Source: Rhodocyclaceae bacterium (lineage in GTDB: Bacteria; Pseudomonadota; Gammaproteobacteria; Burkholderiales; Rhodocyclaceae). Taken from it: 64,000 nucleotides of DNA. The stretch lies in contig JADJEF010000018.1 in NCBI GenBank assembly GCA_016702335.1, positions 558,001-622,000 of the forward strand, read 5' to 3'. Both the position numbers and the translations under genes were made by a program. Every line of letters begins with the position of its first letter. The stretch's first letter is position 1. The notes under the pieces were generated by a model that saw only the letters and a list, made by a program, of their open reading frames with translations, was not told the origin of the DNA and did not search any database. Positions 54,961 to 64,000 of this stretch are shown one piece after another.

Positions 54961-55608
54961 TTAGTTCGTGCCGATAACTTCGATATCAACGCGACGATCC
55001 GGCTGCAGGCAGTCGATGAGCTTCTTGCTCTTCGGGCCCTTGCACTGATCCTTGGTGACAGGCTGCTTTTCGCCTTTGCCTTCGGTGTAAACGCGGTTGG
55101 CTTCAATGCCTTTGCCGACGAGGAAGGTCTTGACAGCAGCAGCGCGCTTCTCGGAGAGCGTCTGATTGTAGGCGTCGGAGCCAAGACGGTCAGCATGACC
55201 GACTGCAATGATCACTTCCAGCTTCATGCCCTTCAGGTCGGCGACCAATTTGGTCAGTTTTTGCTCGCCTTCAGGGCGCAGAGTTGCCTTGTTGAAGTCA
55301 AACAGCGCATCGGCGGAGAGCGTCACCTTCTTGGCGGCTGGCTTAACACCGGGAGCAGCAGCGGCAGCGGCAGGAGCTGCCATGTCTTTCTTGACCAAGT
55401 CCGGGTCACACTCGGCGATGGCCATCGCCGGAGTCCAGTAACCGGTGCGCCAGCAAAGGCCGAAACCGCTCTTAGTGACATTGTCACGTTGATCGATAAC
55501 GTAACCGACGGTACCGGCTCTGTCGATGCCGGCGGTTTGAGCGATTGCCGCAACGGACGTGCCGAGGAGAGCAGCAAGCAGAAGTGAAACGGTAGCGCGA
55601 TTTTTCAT
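54961..55608 (-). CDS. OmpA-family outer-membrane protein
   Basis: 215 residues. A signal peptide is clear (SLLLAALLGTSVAAIAQ). There is no eight-strand barrel domain of normal size: a short N-terminal segment (GFGLCWRTGYWTPAMAIAECDPD) leads to an Ala/Pro linker and the C-terminal peptidoglycan-binding OmpA domain (FDFNKATLRPEGEQ, GHADRLGSDAYNQTLSEKRAAAVKTFLV). It probably tethers the envelope to peptidoglycan. A good terminator follows. Confidence 0.93.
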   Translation of the reverse strand: MKNRATVSLLLAALLGTSVAAIAQTAGIDRAGTVGYVIDQRDNVTKSGFGLCWRTGYWTPAMAIAECDPDLVKKDMAAPAAAAAAPGVKPAAKKVTLSADALFDFNKATLRPEGEQKLTKLVADLKGMKLEVIIAVGHADRLGSDAYNQTLSEKRAAAVKTFLVGKGIEANRVYTEGKGEKQPVTKDQCKGPKSKKLIDCLQPDRRVDIEVIGTN

Positions 55609-55683
55609 AGCATGTCCTTTGCCAAAAAACGGTTGTAGAAGGGTGTGTGTGGTCAGATTCTAGCGACAATCATGGGCTAATTG

Positions 55684-57036
55684 CTACAACTGCAGCAGCT
55701 TCTGTCGCCAGAATTCGGCTTCTGCGAGTACTTCTGTCAGATTTGCACAACTCAGCACTCCATTTGCCATCAACAATTCGCCGGCAACCCATACATGACT
55801 GACCTGCTCACGCCCTGTCACATAGACAAGATGCGATACCGGGTCGTAGCATGGCTGATAAATCCACTCGTCAAGTCGAACGGCGATCATGTCCGCGGCC
55901 TTTCCGGGAAGCAGTGAGCCGATTTTGCTGTCAAGCCCCAAGGCCTTTGCCCCTCCGAGGGTTGCCGCGCTCAAAACCCGGTGTGCGGTTAGCGCGCTCG
56001 CATCGTGTGAGCGACCTTTTGCAAGCAGCGCCGCGTGGCGAAGTTCCTGCCATGCATCCAGGCGATTGTTTGAGGCAGCCCCGTCAGTTCCCAGTCCCCA
56101 CGTGATCCCATGACGTTCCCAGGCAGGAACATTAGCGATGCCGCTGCCCAACTTGAGGTTAGATGTCGGACAGTGCGCGAGATGGGCTCCTCGCCGGGCA
56201 AGCAAGGCCATCTCGGTGTCGCTGAGGTGAACGGCATGGACGGCAATGGTTCGCGGCCCAATTATGCCCAGGCGATCAAGTCGATCTACAGGACGCATGC
56301 CTGTCCGGACGACTTCATCGGCAATTTCCTGCTCCGTCTCGTGCATGTGGATGTGAATCGGCACATCAAGTTGGGCTGATAGCTCGCTGATGCGCTGGAG
56401 CAGAGGGTCGGATACTGTGTAAGGGGCGTGCGGAGCGAGGCAGAATGAGAGCAAAGCGTTGTCGGCATAGTCATCGCGGGTTTGCAAACCTTTGGCCAGA
56501 TAGTCATCACCGCTTTGCGCGTAAGCGGTCGGAAAGTCAATCACGATCATGCCCAACGTGGCGCGCATGCCAATGCCAGCCATGGCTTTGGCAGTCTCTT
56601 CCGGGAAAAAGTACATGTCATTGACGCAGGTGGTGCCACCGCGCAGCATCTCCAGTGCTGCCAATTTGCTGCCAGTTGCCACAAATTCTTTTCCCGCCAA
56701 GGCCCCTTCGGCGGGCCAGATTCGTTCTTGCAGCCAGCGCATCAGGGGCAAGTCATCGGCGTACCCACGCAATAAGCTCATCGCGCTATGGCAATGCAGA
56801 TTGACAAGTCCCGGCATCAGCAATTGCCCCGGCAGCCGGAAAGTCTCGCGGCAGCTGAACTGGGCGCGCATCTGATCTGTCGGTAACAGCGCCTCGATAC
56901 GACCGTCGCGGACTGCCAGGGCGTGACCCGTGAGCAGCAGGCCTGCCGGCTCGATTGGCAAGATCCATTCCGGTTCAACAACAAAATCGACGGTGCGAGG
57001 ATTCGTTGGGGAGTAAGGTGTATTGGCGTTATCCAT
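55684..57036 (-). CDS. Amidohydrolase of the S-adenosylhomocysteine/MTA deaminase type
   Basis: 450 residues from ATG 57036; GTG 57066 is an alternative, and no Shine-Dalgarno clearly decides. Metal ligands are in MPGLVNLHCHSAMSLLRG, IHIHMHETEQE, HAVHLSD and GLGTDGAASNNRLD. This is the TRZ/ATZ deaminase family, most similar in pattern to MtaD, which deaminates 5'-methylthioadenosine or S-adenosylhomocysteine. It lies upstream of the ompA-ubiG block on the same strand, an arrangement seen in betaproteobacteria as far as I recall. Confidence 0.88.
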   Translation of the reverse strand: MDNANTPYSPTNPRTVDFVVEPEWILPIEPAGLLLTGHALAVRDGRIEALLPTDQMRAQFSCRETFRLPGQLLMPGLVNLHCHSAMSLLRGYADDLPLMRWLQERIWPAEGALAGKEFVATGSKLAALEMLRGGTTCVNDMYFFPEETAKAMAGIGMRATLGMIVIDFPTAYAQSGDDYLAKGLQTRDDYADNALLSFCLAPHAPYTVSDPLLQRISELSAQLDVPIHIHMHETEQEIADEVVRTGMRPVDRLDRLGIIGPRTIAVHAVHLSDTEMALLARRGAHLAHCPTSNLKLGSGIANVPAWERHGITWGLGTDGAASNNRLDAWQELRHAALLAKGRSHDASALTAHRVLSAATLGGAKALGLDSKIGSLLPGKAADMIAVRLDEWIYQPCYDPVSHLVYVTGREQVSHVWVAGELLMANGVLSCANLTEVLAEAEFWRQKLLQL

Positions 57037-57277
57037 GAAAAATGCACTTGAAGCTGAAGAAATCACATAAAAACGGCTCGCTTTTCCAGTGAAGCCGGGG
57101 ATTTTCCAGAAAATTTGGCAATGGGGCGCATGTTAGACTCCTGCGAAAGATTGGGGACAACCTTACCGCACGGGCAGATCATGCTCATGTCGTACCGGAC
57201 ACTCCTCGACACTTCCCCGTGCTGACACAGACGCTGGCCTCGGCTACGGCGTGCCGGCCATCCATTTTGCATTCGCC

Positions 57278-59890
57278 ATGACCTCATTCGCTAAAGAAAC
57301 CCTGCCCATCAGTCTGGAAGAGGAGATGCGAACCTCGTATCTCGACTACGCAATGAGTGTAATTGTCGGGCGAGCGCTGCCGGATGTGCGCGATGGCCTC
57401 AAGCCAGTGCATCGTCGCGTGTTGTTTGCGATGCACGAACTCAATAACGACTGGAATCGTGCCTACAAGAAGTCGGCGCGAATCGTCGGCGACGTTATTG
57501 GTAAATACCACCCACACGGCGACACGGCGGTGTACGACACCATTGTGCGCATGGCGCAGAACTTCTCTCTGCGTTACATGTTGGTGGATGGACAGGGTAA
57601 CTTCGGCTCGGTGGATGGCGATAGCGCTGCTGCAATGCGCTACACCGAAGTGCGCATGGCCCGCATCGGTCACGAGTTGCTGGCGGATATCGACAAGGAA
57701 ACGGTTGACTTCGGGCCGAACTATGATGGTTCTGAAAAAGAGCCACTGATTCTTCCGGCACGCATTCCAAACTTGCTGATCAATGGTTCATCAGGGATTG
57801 CCGTCGGCATGGCGACCAATATTCCGCCGCACAACCTGAACGAAGTCATCGAGGCTTGCCTTGCCTTGCTCGCCGAACCTGAACTTGATATCGAAGAACT
57901 GATCAAGATCATTCCGGCACCAGACTTCCCCACCGCTGGCTTGATTTATGGGACTTCTGGCGTCCGAGATGGCTATCTCACGGGCCGTGGCCGCGTGATC
58001 ATGCGTGCCCGTACGCATTTCGAAGATATTCCCAAGAGCAATAATCGGCAGGCAATCATCGTTGATGAACTGCCCTACCAGGTCAATAAAAAAACCTTGC
58101 AGGAAAAGATTGCCGAGTTGGTCAAGGAAAAAAAGATCGAGGGTATTGCGCATATCCAGGACGAATCGGACAAATCAGGCATGCGTCTGGTGATCGAACT
58201 GAAATCAGGAGAGGTCCCGGATGTGGTGCTCAATCATCTGTTCAAGCAGACTCAGCTGCAAGACACCTTCGGTATCAATATGGTGGCCATCGTCGAGGGC
58301 CGTCCCAGGCTGCTGAACCTGAAGGAGGTGCTCGCCTGTTTCTTGGCGCATCGGCGCGAAGTCATTACTCGACGCACCGTTTTCGAATTGCGCAAGGCAC
58401 GTGAGCGCGGTCACATTCTCGAAGGTTTGGCAGTGGCTTTGTCAAATGTCGACGAGATAATTGCTTTGATAAAGGCCGCGCCGACACCTGCGGACGCCAA
58501 GCGTGGTCTGATGGCGCGTACTTGGCGCTCGGCACTGGTTGAGGAAATGCTGCAGCGCGCCAGTGCCGATAGCTCTCGTCCGGACGGATTGGGTGCCGAA
58601 TTCGGACTCTCGAGCCAAGGCTATTTGCTCTCCGATGTACAAGCTCAGGCTATTCTCGAACTGCGCCTGCAGCGCTTGACGGGGCTGGAGCAAGACAAGA
58701 TTGTCGCCGAGTACAAAGAAGTAATGGCCCAGATTGCTGATCTGCTAGACATTCTGGCTCGTCCGGAGCGAGTGACGGCCATCATTGGCGACGAATTGGC
58801 GGCAATCAAAGTGCAGTACGGTGATGCCCGCCGTTCGGAGATTGTGCTCAATACTACCGATATCAATATTGAGGACTTGATTGCGCGGGAAGACATGGTC
58901 GTTACCCTGTCGCACTCGGGGTACTTCAAGCGCCAGTCGCTTGATGAATACCGCACTCAAAAACGCGGCGGACGGGGCAAAAAAGCCGCAACGATCAAAG
59001 ACGAGGATTTCATCGATCATCTCTTTGTCGCCAACACTCACGACTACATTCTCTGCTTCTCTAACCGGGGCCGGGTGTATTGGCTAAAGGTCTATGAGGT
59101 TCCAGAGGGCACGGGCAATGCGCGCGGCAAGCCTATCGTCAACCTCTTCCCGTTGGAAGAGGGCGAAAAGATCACTGCCGTGTTGCCTACCGCCACCTTT
59201 GACGAGCAACATTTCATTTTCATGGCTACCGCCATGGGAACAGTCAAGAAAACCGCCCTGACCGCATTTGCCAATCCGCGCAAGGCGGGCATTATCGCTG
59301 TCGGTCTTGACGATGGTGATCATCTGATTGGCGTGGCTATTACCAATGGCAAGTGTGATGTGATGCTCTTTTCGGATGCCGGCAAGGCTGTGCGCTTTGA
59401 CGAAGACGATGTGCGCCCCATGGGCCGAGAAGCGCGCGGTGTTCGCGGCATGATGCTGGAGGACGGTCAGCGCGTGATCTCAATGCTGGTTGCCGATAGC
59501 GAGAATTATTCGGTACTTACGGCGGTAGAGAATGGTTATGGCAAGCGTACGGCAATCGCCGAGTACACCCGTCATGGACGCGGCACCAAGGGCATGATTG
59601 CGATTCAAACCTCCGAGCGTAACGGCAAGGTCATTGGTGCAATTCTGGCGGGGCAGGGCGACACCAGCGAAGAAGTCATGCTGATTTCTACCGGTGGGGT
59701 ATTGATCCGTACACGCGTATCCGATATTCGTGAGATGAGTCGTGCGACGCAGGGTGTGCGCCTGATTAACCTCGATGATGGAACGACACTTGCCGGTCTT
59801 GAGAAGGTGGTCGAAACCGATGATGTCGTAGCCTTGGGTGATCTCGATGCGGAGGGTGGCTCCGAAAATTCGGAAGAAGGCGACGAGTAA
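57278..59890 (+). CDS. gyrA: DNA gyrase subunit A
   Basis: 870 residues from ATG 57278. The N-terminus MTSFAKETLPISLEEEMRTS and GRALPDVRDGLKPVHRRVLFAM are standard. The active-site Tyr is in AAMRYTEVRMARI. The quinolone-resistance region reads HPHGDTAVYDTIVRM: Thr at the position of E. coli Ser83, as in wild-type Pseudomonas, with Asp87 present. The GyrA box is QKRGGRG. The C-terminus is acidic (SENSEEGDE). A 211-bp spacer separates it from the divergent amidohydrolase gene. Confidence 0.98.
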   Translation: MTSFAKETLPISLEEEMRTSYLDYAMSVIVGRALPDVRDGLKPVHRRVLFAMHELNNDWNRAYKKSARIVGDVIGKYHPHGDTAVYDTIVRMAQNFSLRYMLVDGQGNFGSVDGDSAAAMRYTEVRMARIGHELLADIDKETVDFGPNYDGSEKEPLILPARIPNLLINGSSGIAVGMATNIPPHNLNEVIEACLALLAEPELDIEELIKIIPAPDFPTAGLIYGTSGVRDGYLTGRGRVIMRARTHFEDIPKSNNRQAIIVDELPYQVNKKTLQEKIAELVKEKKIEGIAHIQDESDKSGMRLVIELKSGEVPDVVLNHLFKQTQLQDTFGINMVAIVEGRPRLLNLKEVLACFLAHRREVITRRTVFELRKARERGHILEGLAVALSNVDEIIALIKAAPTPADAKRGLMARTWRSALVEEMLQRASADSSRPDGLGAEFGLSSQGYLLSDVQAQAILELRLQRLTGLEQDKIVAEYKEVMAQIADLLDILARPERVTAIIGDELAAIKVQYGDARRSEIVLNTTDINIEDLIAREDMVVTLSHSGYFKRQSLDEYRTQKRGGRGKKAATIKDEDFIDHLFVANTHDYILCFSNRGRVYWLKVYEVPEGTGNARGKPIVNLFPLEEGEKITAVLPTATFDEQHFIFMATAMGTVKKTALTAFANPRKAGIIAVGLDDGDHLIGVAITNGKCDVMLFSDAGKAVRFDEDDVRPMGREARGVRGMMLEDGQRVISMLVADSENYSVLTAVENGYGKRTAIAEYTRHGRGTKGMIAIQTSERNGKVIGAILAGQGDTSEEVMLISTGGVLIRTRVSDIREMSRATQGVRLINLDDGTTLAGLEKVVETDDVVALGDLDAEGGSENSEEGDE

Positions 59891-60002
59891 GCGCATGACC
59901 AAGTCTTGCCACATCAATGCAGATTCGATAGCCCCGCCGCAAGAGATATTGTTGCGAGTGAGCAGGCAGTGAGAGTGTTCATGACTCGGGTCGAGCGTTG
60001 CT

Positions 60003-61103
60003 ATGGATAAATCCCTCGAAGAAGCCGAATTGCACAAACTGCGCGATGGCATCGACGCCATTGACAGTGAATTGTTGCGGCTCATCAGCGAGCGCGCCAA
60101 GTTGGCGCAGCGCGTTGGCGAAATCAAGCATGGAAACATCTATCGGCCGGAACGTGAAGCGCAGGTCTTGCGCCGAGTAGCGGAAGCCAACCCGGGGCCG
60201 CTGCCTAATGAAGCGGTGCAGAGGATCAGCCGCGAAATCATGTCGGCTTGCCTGGCGTTGGAACAACCTCTCAACATCGCTTATCTGGGCCCGGCGGGCA
60301 CGTTTTCCGAGAGTGCTGCGCGCAAGCATTTTGGCAGTGCTCCCACGCTTTCTCCTTATCCTGCCATTGATGATGTGTTTCGTGCCGTCGAGGCAGGTAA
60401 TGTCAGTTACGCCGTCGTACCCGTAGAGAATTCGACTGAAGGAGCGATCGGTCGCACACTGGATTTGCTGTTTGGTTTGCCCGTCAAGATTTGTGGGGAA
60501 GTGAATCTGCGCGTACATCAGAATCTGATGTCGAACGAGACGAGTTTGGGCGCAATCACCAATATATTCGGGCATGCGCAATCTTTGGCTCAGTGTCATG
60601 AATGGCTCAATCGCTCGCTGCCTGGTATTTCACGCACATCGTTAGCGAGCAATGCCGAGGGCGCGCGATTGGCTTCCCAGCAGGCCGGCACCGCGGCGAT
60701 TGCTGGTGAGGGTGCCGCGACGCGATACGGGCTGAATATTTTGGCTGCCAACATCGAAGACGAGCCGAACAACACCACCCGTTTCCTTATCCTTGGCCAG
60801 CACGATGCCGGTCCCTCCGGGCACGACAAGACCTCGTTTGTGTGCAGCGCCCAGAATCGGCCGGGGGCCATGCATGACCTGCTTGCCCCTTTGGCGACCC
60901 ACGGTGTGTCCATGACCAAATTCGAGTCGCGACCAGCACGCTCGTGGAGCAGTAATTTTGGTGCAGGGCAGTGGGAGTACGTCTTTTTTGTCGATATTGA
61001 AGGCCATCAAAACGACGCTGCAGTCGCCAGTGCGCTGACTGAGTTATCCAACCGGGCGGGCTTCGTCAAGATACTTGGCTCCTATCCAGTGGCCGCTTTG
61101 TAG
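60003..61103 (+). CDS. pheA: Bifunctional chorismate mutase / prephenate dehydratase (P-protein)
   Basis: 366 residues. An AroQ-type chorismate mutase domain (LRDGIDAIDSELLRLISERAKLAQ) is followed by the prephenate dehydratase domain (YLGPAGTFSESAARKHF, VPVENSTEGAIGRTLDLL) and an ACT domain with ESRPAR. Eight to ten extra residues (SWSSNFGAG) interrupt the usual ESRPAR-to-WEYVFF junction of the ACT domain. It makes phenylpyruvate from chorismate. It follows gyrA after 112 bp, where betaproteobacteria often have serC; serC is not present here. Confidence 0.97.
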   Translation: MDKSLEEAELHKLRDGIDAIDSELLRLISERAKLAQRVGEIKHGNIYRPEREAQVLRRVAEANPGPLPNEAVQRISREIMSACLALEQPLNIAYLGPAGTFSESAARKHFGSAPTLSPYPAIDDVFRAVEAGNVSYAVVPVENSTEGAIGRTLDLLFGLPVKICGEVNLRVHQNLMSNETSLGAITNIFGHAQSLAQCHEWLNRSLPGISRTSLASNAEGARLASQQAGTAAIAGEGAATRYGLNILAANIEDEPNNTTRFLILGQHDAGPSGHDKTSFVCSAQNRPGAMHDLLAPLATHGVSMTKFESRPARSWSSNFGAGQWEYVFFVDIEGHQNDAAVASALTELSNRAGFVKILGSYPVAAL

Positions 61104-61114
61104 CAGGACGTCTT

Positions 61115-62218
61115 ATGGAATTGATCGATCTGGTCGCGGATCACATCCGCAGCATTTCACCGTACGTACCCGGTAAGCCGATTACACAGGTCGCTCGAGA
61201 AGTGGGGCTGGACCCCACCTCTATCGTCAAACTTGCCTCGAACGAAAATCCGTTGGGTATGAGCGTGCTGGCGCGTCAGGCGGTTCAGCGCGCGATAGAG
61301 GGCCTTGAACGCTATCCCGATCAATATGAGTTGGTCGTAAAGCTATCAGCGTATTTGGGCGTTGCCTCTAGTCAAATCGTCCTCGGCAATGGCTCGAATG
61401 ATGTGCTCGACCTTGCGGCCCGGGTGTTTCTTGGCCCGGGTACCAATGCTGTTTACGCCCAGCATGCGTTTGCCGTGTATTCCATTGCCACACTTTCCGC
61501 AGGTGGAACATGCGAAGAAGTGCCTGCACGGGATTTTGGTCATGATTTGCAGGCGATGCGTGCGGCGATCAGTGTGGATACGCGACTGATCTGGCTGGCC
61601 AACCCGAACAACCCCACTGGCACGTTTATTTCTTACCCACAGATACGCGACTTTATTGCCAGCGTGCCCGCCGATGTCGCGGTGGTCCTCGATGAGGCCT
61701 ATAACGAATATCTGGCCCCGGAAGACAGGGCCGATACGGCGTCGTGGGTTGCCGAGTTTCCCAATCTGATCGTGACCCGCAGTTTTTCCAAGGTCTATGG
61801 GCTCGCTGGCCTGCGCATAGGCTATGCCGTTGCGTCGGAAGCCGTTGCCGATTTGTTCAACCGGGTGCGGCAGCCCTTCAATGTGAATAGTTTGGCTCTG
61901 GCAGCCGCCACGGCCGCATTGGATGATCATGCCTTCGTTGCCGAGACCTACCAACTCAACCGACAGGGAATGAAGCAACTGATAGAGGGGTTCACCGCGC
62001 TCGGGATTGGATACATTCCCTCACAGGGCAATTTCGTAAGTTTTGCAGTGCCCCCCGAATTCACGGGCGCGGAGGTAAATGCACGTCTGCTCAAACAGGG
62101 GGTCATTGTGCGTCCGATTGGCGGCTATGGACTACCCAATCATCTGCGCGTCACCGTAGGTCTCGCACAAGAAAACGAACGCTTTCTCCAGGCGCTGGCT
62201 GGCGCGCTCAAGGTTTGA
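61115..62218 (+). CDS. hisC: Histidinol-phosphate aminotransferase
   Basis: 367 residues. The PLP lysine is in TRSFSKVYGLAGLRIGYA, with NPNNPTGTFI and the N-terminal KLASNENPLGMS. It acts in histidine synthesis and, in this position between pheA and tyrA, may also transaminate aromatic keto acids (inference from context). It overlaps tyrA by one base (TGATG). Confidence 0.96.
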   Translation: MELIDLVADHIRSISPYVPGKPITQVAREVGLDPTSIVKLASNENPLGMSVLARQAVQRAIEGLERYPDQYELVVKLSAYLGVASSQIVLGNGSNDVLDLAARVFLGPGTNAVYAQHAFAVYSIATLSAGGTCEEVPARDFGHDLQAMRAAISVDTRLIWLANPNNPTGTFISYPQIRDFIASVPADVAVVLDEAYNEYLAPEDRADTASWVAEFPNLIVTRSFSKVYGLAGLRIGYAVASEAVADLFNRVRQPFNVNSLALAAATAALDDHAFVAETYQLNRQGMKQLIEGFTALGIGYIPSQGNFVSFAVPPEFTGAEVNARLLKQGVIVRPIGGYGLPNHLRVTVGLAQENERFLQALAGALKV

Positions 62219-63087
62219 TGTTTAAACGCATAGTTATTTGCGGCGTCGGCCTGATTGGCGGGTCGTTCGCGCTGGCCCTGCGCAAGGCCGGCCTGGTCGA
62301 ACAACTGGTGGGTATGGGACGCACTCGAGCCCCCTTGGAGGCCGCGTTGGCACTGGGAGTCATTGACGTCATTGCTACCGATTGGGAGTCTGCGCTTGCC
62401 GATGCAGATTTGGTGCTGCTAGGCATGCCGGTCGGTCAGATGTTGCCGGTGATGCAGGCGATGCAGCCCTATCTGGCTCCGGGCACCATCGTGACTGATG
62501 CCGGTAGCACCAAGTGCGGTGTGGTCTTGGCAGCGCGGATGGCTTTTGGTGAGCGGATTGCGCAGTTCGTGCCGGCTCACCCGATTGCCGGTGCCGAGAA
62601 AAGTGGGGTAGAGGCCGCGCGTGTCGATCTCTACGCGGGAAAGCGCGTGGTCCTGACCCGCCTTTCCGAGAATGCCGCCAATTCAGTCGCTGTCGTACGG
62701 GCGGCTTGGCAAGCCTGTGGTGCTGCCGTTTCGGAACTGAGTGCCGAGGAACATGATCAAATTTTTGCGGCGGTTAGTCATTTACCGCACCTGCTTGCCT
62801 TTTCACTGGTTCATGAGTTCCTCATGCGCCCCAACGCCGACCAGTTGTTCGGATTCGCTGCAAGCGGATTCCGCGACTTCACGCGGATTGCCAGCAGCCA
62901 TCCCGAAATGTGGCGCGATATCTGTCTGGATAACCGGCAGAGCTTGATCGCTGAGCTTGATGCCTATCTCGCCGAATTGATGCGCGCACGGGTATTGCTG
63001 GCAAAGGCCGATGGCCCGGGCCTCGAAGCCATGTTTTCACTGGCACGTGAGCGACGGGACGCTTGGCTCGCGGCGCAACGTTACTGA
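62218..63087 (+). CDS. tyrA: Prephenate dehydrogenase
   Basis: 289 residues from ATG 62218. The NAD-binding loop is GVGLIGGSFALALR. The catalytic His motif VPAHPIAGAEKSGVEAAR and ISHLPH-like SHLPHLLAFSL are present. It makes 4-hydroxyphenylpyruvate. It is coupled to hisC upstream. Confidence 0.96.
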   Translation: MFKRIVICGVGLIGGSFALALRKAGLVEQLVGMGRTRAPLEAALALGVIDVIATDWESALADADLVLLGMPVGQMLPVMQAMQPYLAPGTIVTDAGSTKCGVVLAARMAFGERIAQFVPAHPIAGAEKSGVEAARVDLYAGKRVVLTRLSENAANSVAVVRAAWQACGAAVSELSAEEHDQIFAAVSHLPHLLAFSLVHEFLMRPNADQLFGFAASGFRDFTRIASSHPEMWRDICLDNRQSLIAELDAYLAELMRARVLLAKADGPGLEAMFSLARERRDAWLAAQRY

Positions 63088-63088
63088 A

Positions 63089-64000
63089 ATGCTGATCATG
63101 AAAACACTGACATTACCGCCACTGCAGGGCGCAAACGGCACGATTCGCCTCCCTGGGTCGAAAAGTATTTCCAATCGTGTGCTACTCCTTGCGGCACTGG
63201 CACAAGGCGTCTGCGAGATTCGCGATCTGCTCGACTCTGACGATACTCGCGTCATGGTGGGCGCATTGCGCCAGCTTGGCGTGACCGTCGAAAGTCTCGC
63301 GCCCGACGTGGTTCGCGTTACTGGCTGTGGCGGGGAATTTCCGCTGCGCGACGCCGACTTGTTCATGGGTAATGCCGGTACGGCAATTCGACCGCTGACC
63401 GCAGCGCTGGCATTGACTGGCGGTCACTACCGGCTGTCCGGAGTCGCGCGCATGCACGAACGACCGATCGGTGATTTGGTCGATAGCCTGCGCCAGTTTG
63501 GTGCGGTGATCGACTATCAGGAAACGGAGGGCTATCCACCGCTTGCCTTGAAGGGCGGCGAGATTCGCCTCCCCGAAGTGATCACGGTGCGCGGCGACGT
63601 GTCGTCCCAGTTTCTCACCGCCTTGCTCATCGCCGCACCGCTGAGCGGGCAGCGAACGGTGATCGAAATGAGCAGCGAGCTCATTTCCAAGCCCTACGTT
63701 GAAATTACCCTGAACCTGATGGCACGCTTTGGTGTGTCGGTGGAGCGGGAGGACTGGACGCGCTTCGTGGTACTCGCCGGGCAAGCCTATCGGTCACCTG
63801 AAGTAATTTATGTCGAGGGCGATGCGTCTTCCGCCTCGTATTTCCTGGCAGCCGGAGCAATTGGTGGCGGGCCGGTGCGGGTAGAAGGTGTGGGCAAGGC
63901 GAGCATACAGGGCGACGTGCGTTTTGCGGAGGCGCTCGCGGCGCTCGGCGCCCGAGTTAGCTTGGGTGACAATTGGATGGAGGCTAGCGGTCCGGCCGAT
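63089..64000 (+). CDS. aroA: 3-phosphoshikimate 1-carboxyvinyltransferase (EPSP synthase), 3' end cut by window
   Basis: About 300 of 430 residues are seen. The PEP-binding loop RLPGSKSISNRVLLLAAL and the GNAGTAIRPL motif (the glyphosate-sensitive class I form) are intact, and EGDASSASYFLAAGA carries the catalytic Asp. It joins shikimate 3-phosphate and PEP. The start is ATG 63089 or 63098 (MKTLTLPPL), one or ten bases after the tyrA stop. The open frame runs off the edge. Confidence 0.95.
   Translation, partial: MLIMKTLTLPPLQGANGTIRLPGSKSISNRVLLLAALAQGVCEIRDLLDSDDTRVMVGALRQLGVTVESLAPDVVRVTGCGGEFPLRDADLFMGNAGTAIRPLTAALALTGGHYRLSGVARMHERPIGDLVDSLRQFGAVIDYQETEGYPPLALKGGEIRLPEVITVRGDVSSQFLTALLIAAPLSGQRTVIEMSSELISKPYVEITLNLMARFGVSVEREDWTRFVVLAGQAYRSPEVIYVEGDASSASYFLAAGAIGGGPVRVEGVGKASIQGDVRFAEALAALGARVSLGDNWMEASGPAD

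Noticed and set aside
57545..57560. Quinolone resistance from Thr at the Ser83 position of GyrA
   Set aside because: Thr is the wild-type residue in several susceptible bacteria, so no resistance claim is made.
59895..59972. 25-codon ORF between gyrA and pheA
   Set aside because: No Shine-Dalgarno and no recognisable sequence; too weak to list as a gene.

Overview
The window looks like a chromosomal segment of a GC-rich betaproteobacterium. Three points support this. The tmRNA gene is circularly permuted and its tag reads ANDEQFAIAA. There is a gyrA-pheA-hisC-tyrA-aroA block. Pairs such as ratA/ratB facing smpB, ppsR facing ppsA, and envZ/ompR are also present. The genus cannot be told from sequence alone. 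Most genes are housekeeping; the accessory part is at the left.

Region 1-23 kb is a signalling plus type IV pilus (MSHA-type) region. It opens with a hybrid sensor kinase (partial at the window edge) translationally coupled to a receiver-adenylate cyclase. Then come the leftward assembly genes mshI, mshI2, mshJ, mshK, mshL, mshM, mshN, and the rightward pilin genes: a major pilin, a truncated prepilin, a second pilin, mshC, mshD, mshO and a very large mshP-like gene. An isolated AAA/DUF4143 ATPase gene follows, and then leftward mshE, mshG and a small membrane protein. MshE has MshEN-type modules, so both cAMP and c-di-GMP may feed into this pilus (inference). Six genes here carry apparent single-base frameshifts.

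Region 23-34 kb holds ispD-ispF-thpR, a lone cyclic-nucleotide-binding protein, an AI-2E family permease, envZ/ompR, smpB, ratA-ratB and guaB-guaA. Region 34-47 kb holds B12-dependent ribonucleotide reductase, ppsR/ppsA (ppsA frameshifted), nfeD-patatin-paraslipin, a ParE-type toxin-antitoxin pair, tsaB-rimI-uracil-DNA glycosylase and an MDR oxidoreductase. Region 47-57 kb holds a second hybrid kinase, an MgtC-like protein, a lipase-like hydrolase, an M18 aminopeptidase coupled to a hydrogenase-maturation-type protease, permuted ssrA, ubiG, an OmpA-family protein and an amidohydrolase. The window ends in gyrA and the aromatic/histidine cluster, with aroA cut by the edge.

The most unusual feature is a dispersed ~30 bp repeat. 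It has a fixed left half AAGTCGGCGCTGG, four variable bases and a fixed right half ACGGCGATT, and I found nine copies. Five are intergenic. Four lie inside genes (mshN, envZ, tsaB, a hybrid kinase), and all four are read in the same frame as I-A-V-x-P-A-P-T-x-G. Two intergenic copies in the same orientation bracket the AAA/DUF4143 gene. A separate pair of palindromic repeat units sits directly behind a prepilin gene that stops after its N-terminal helix.
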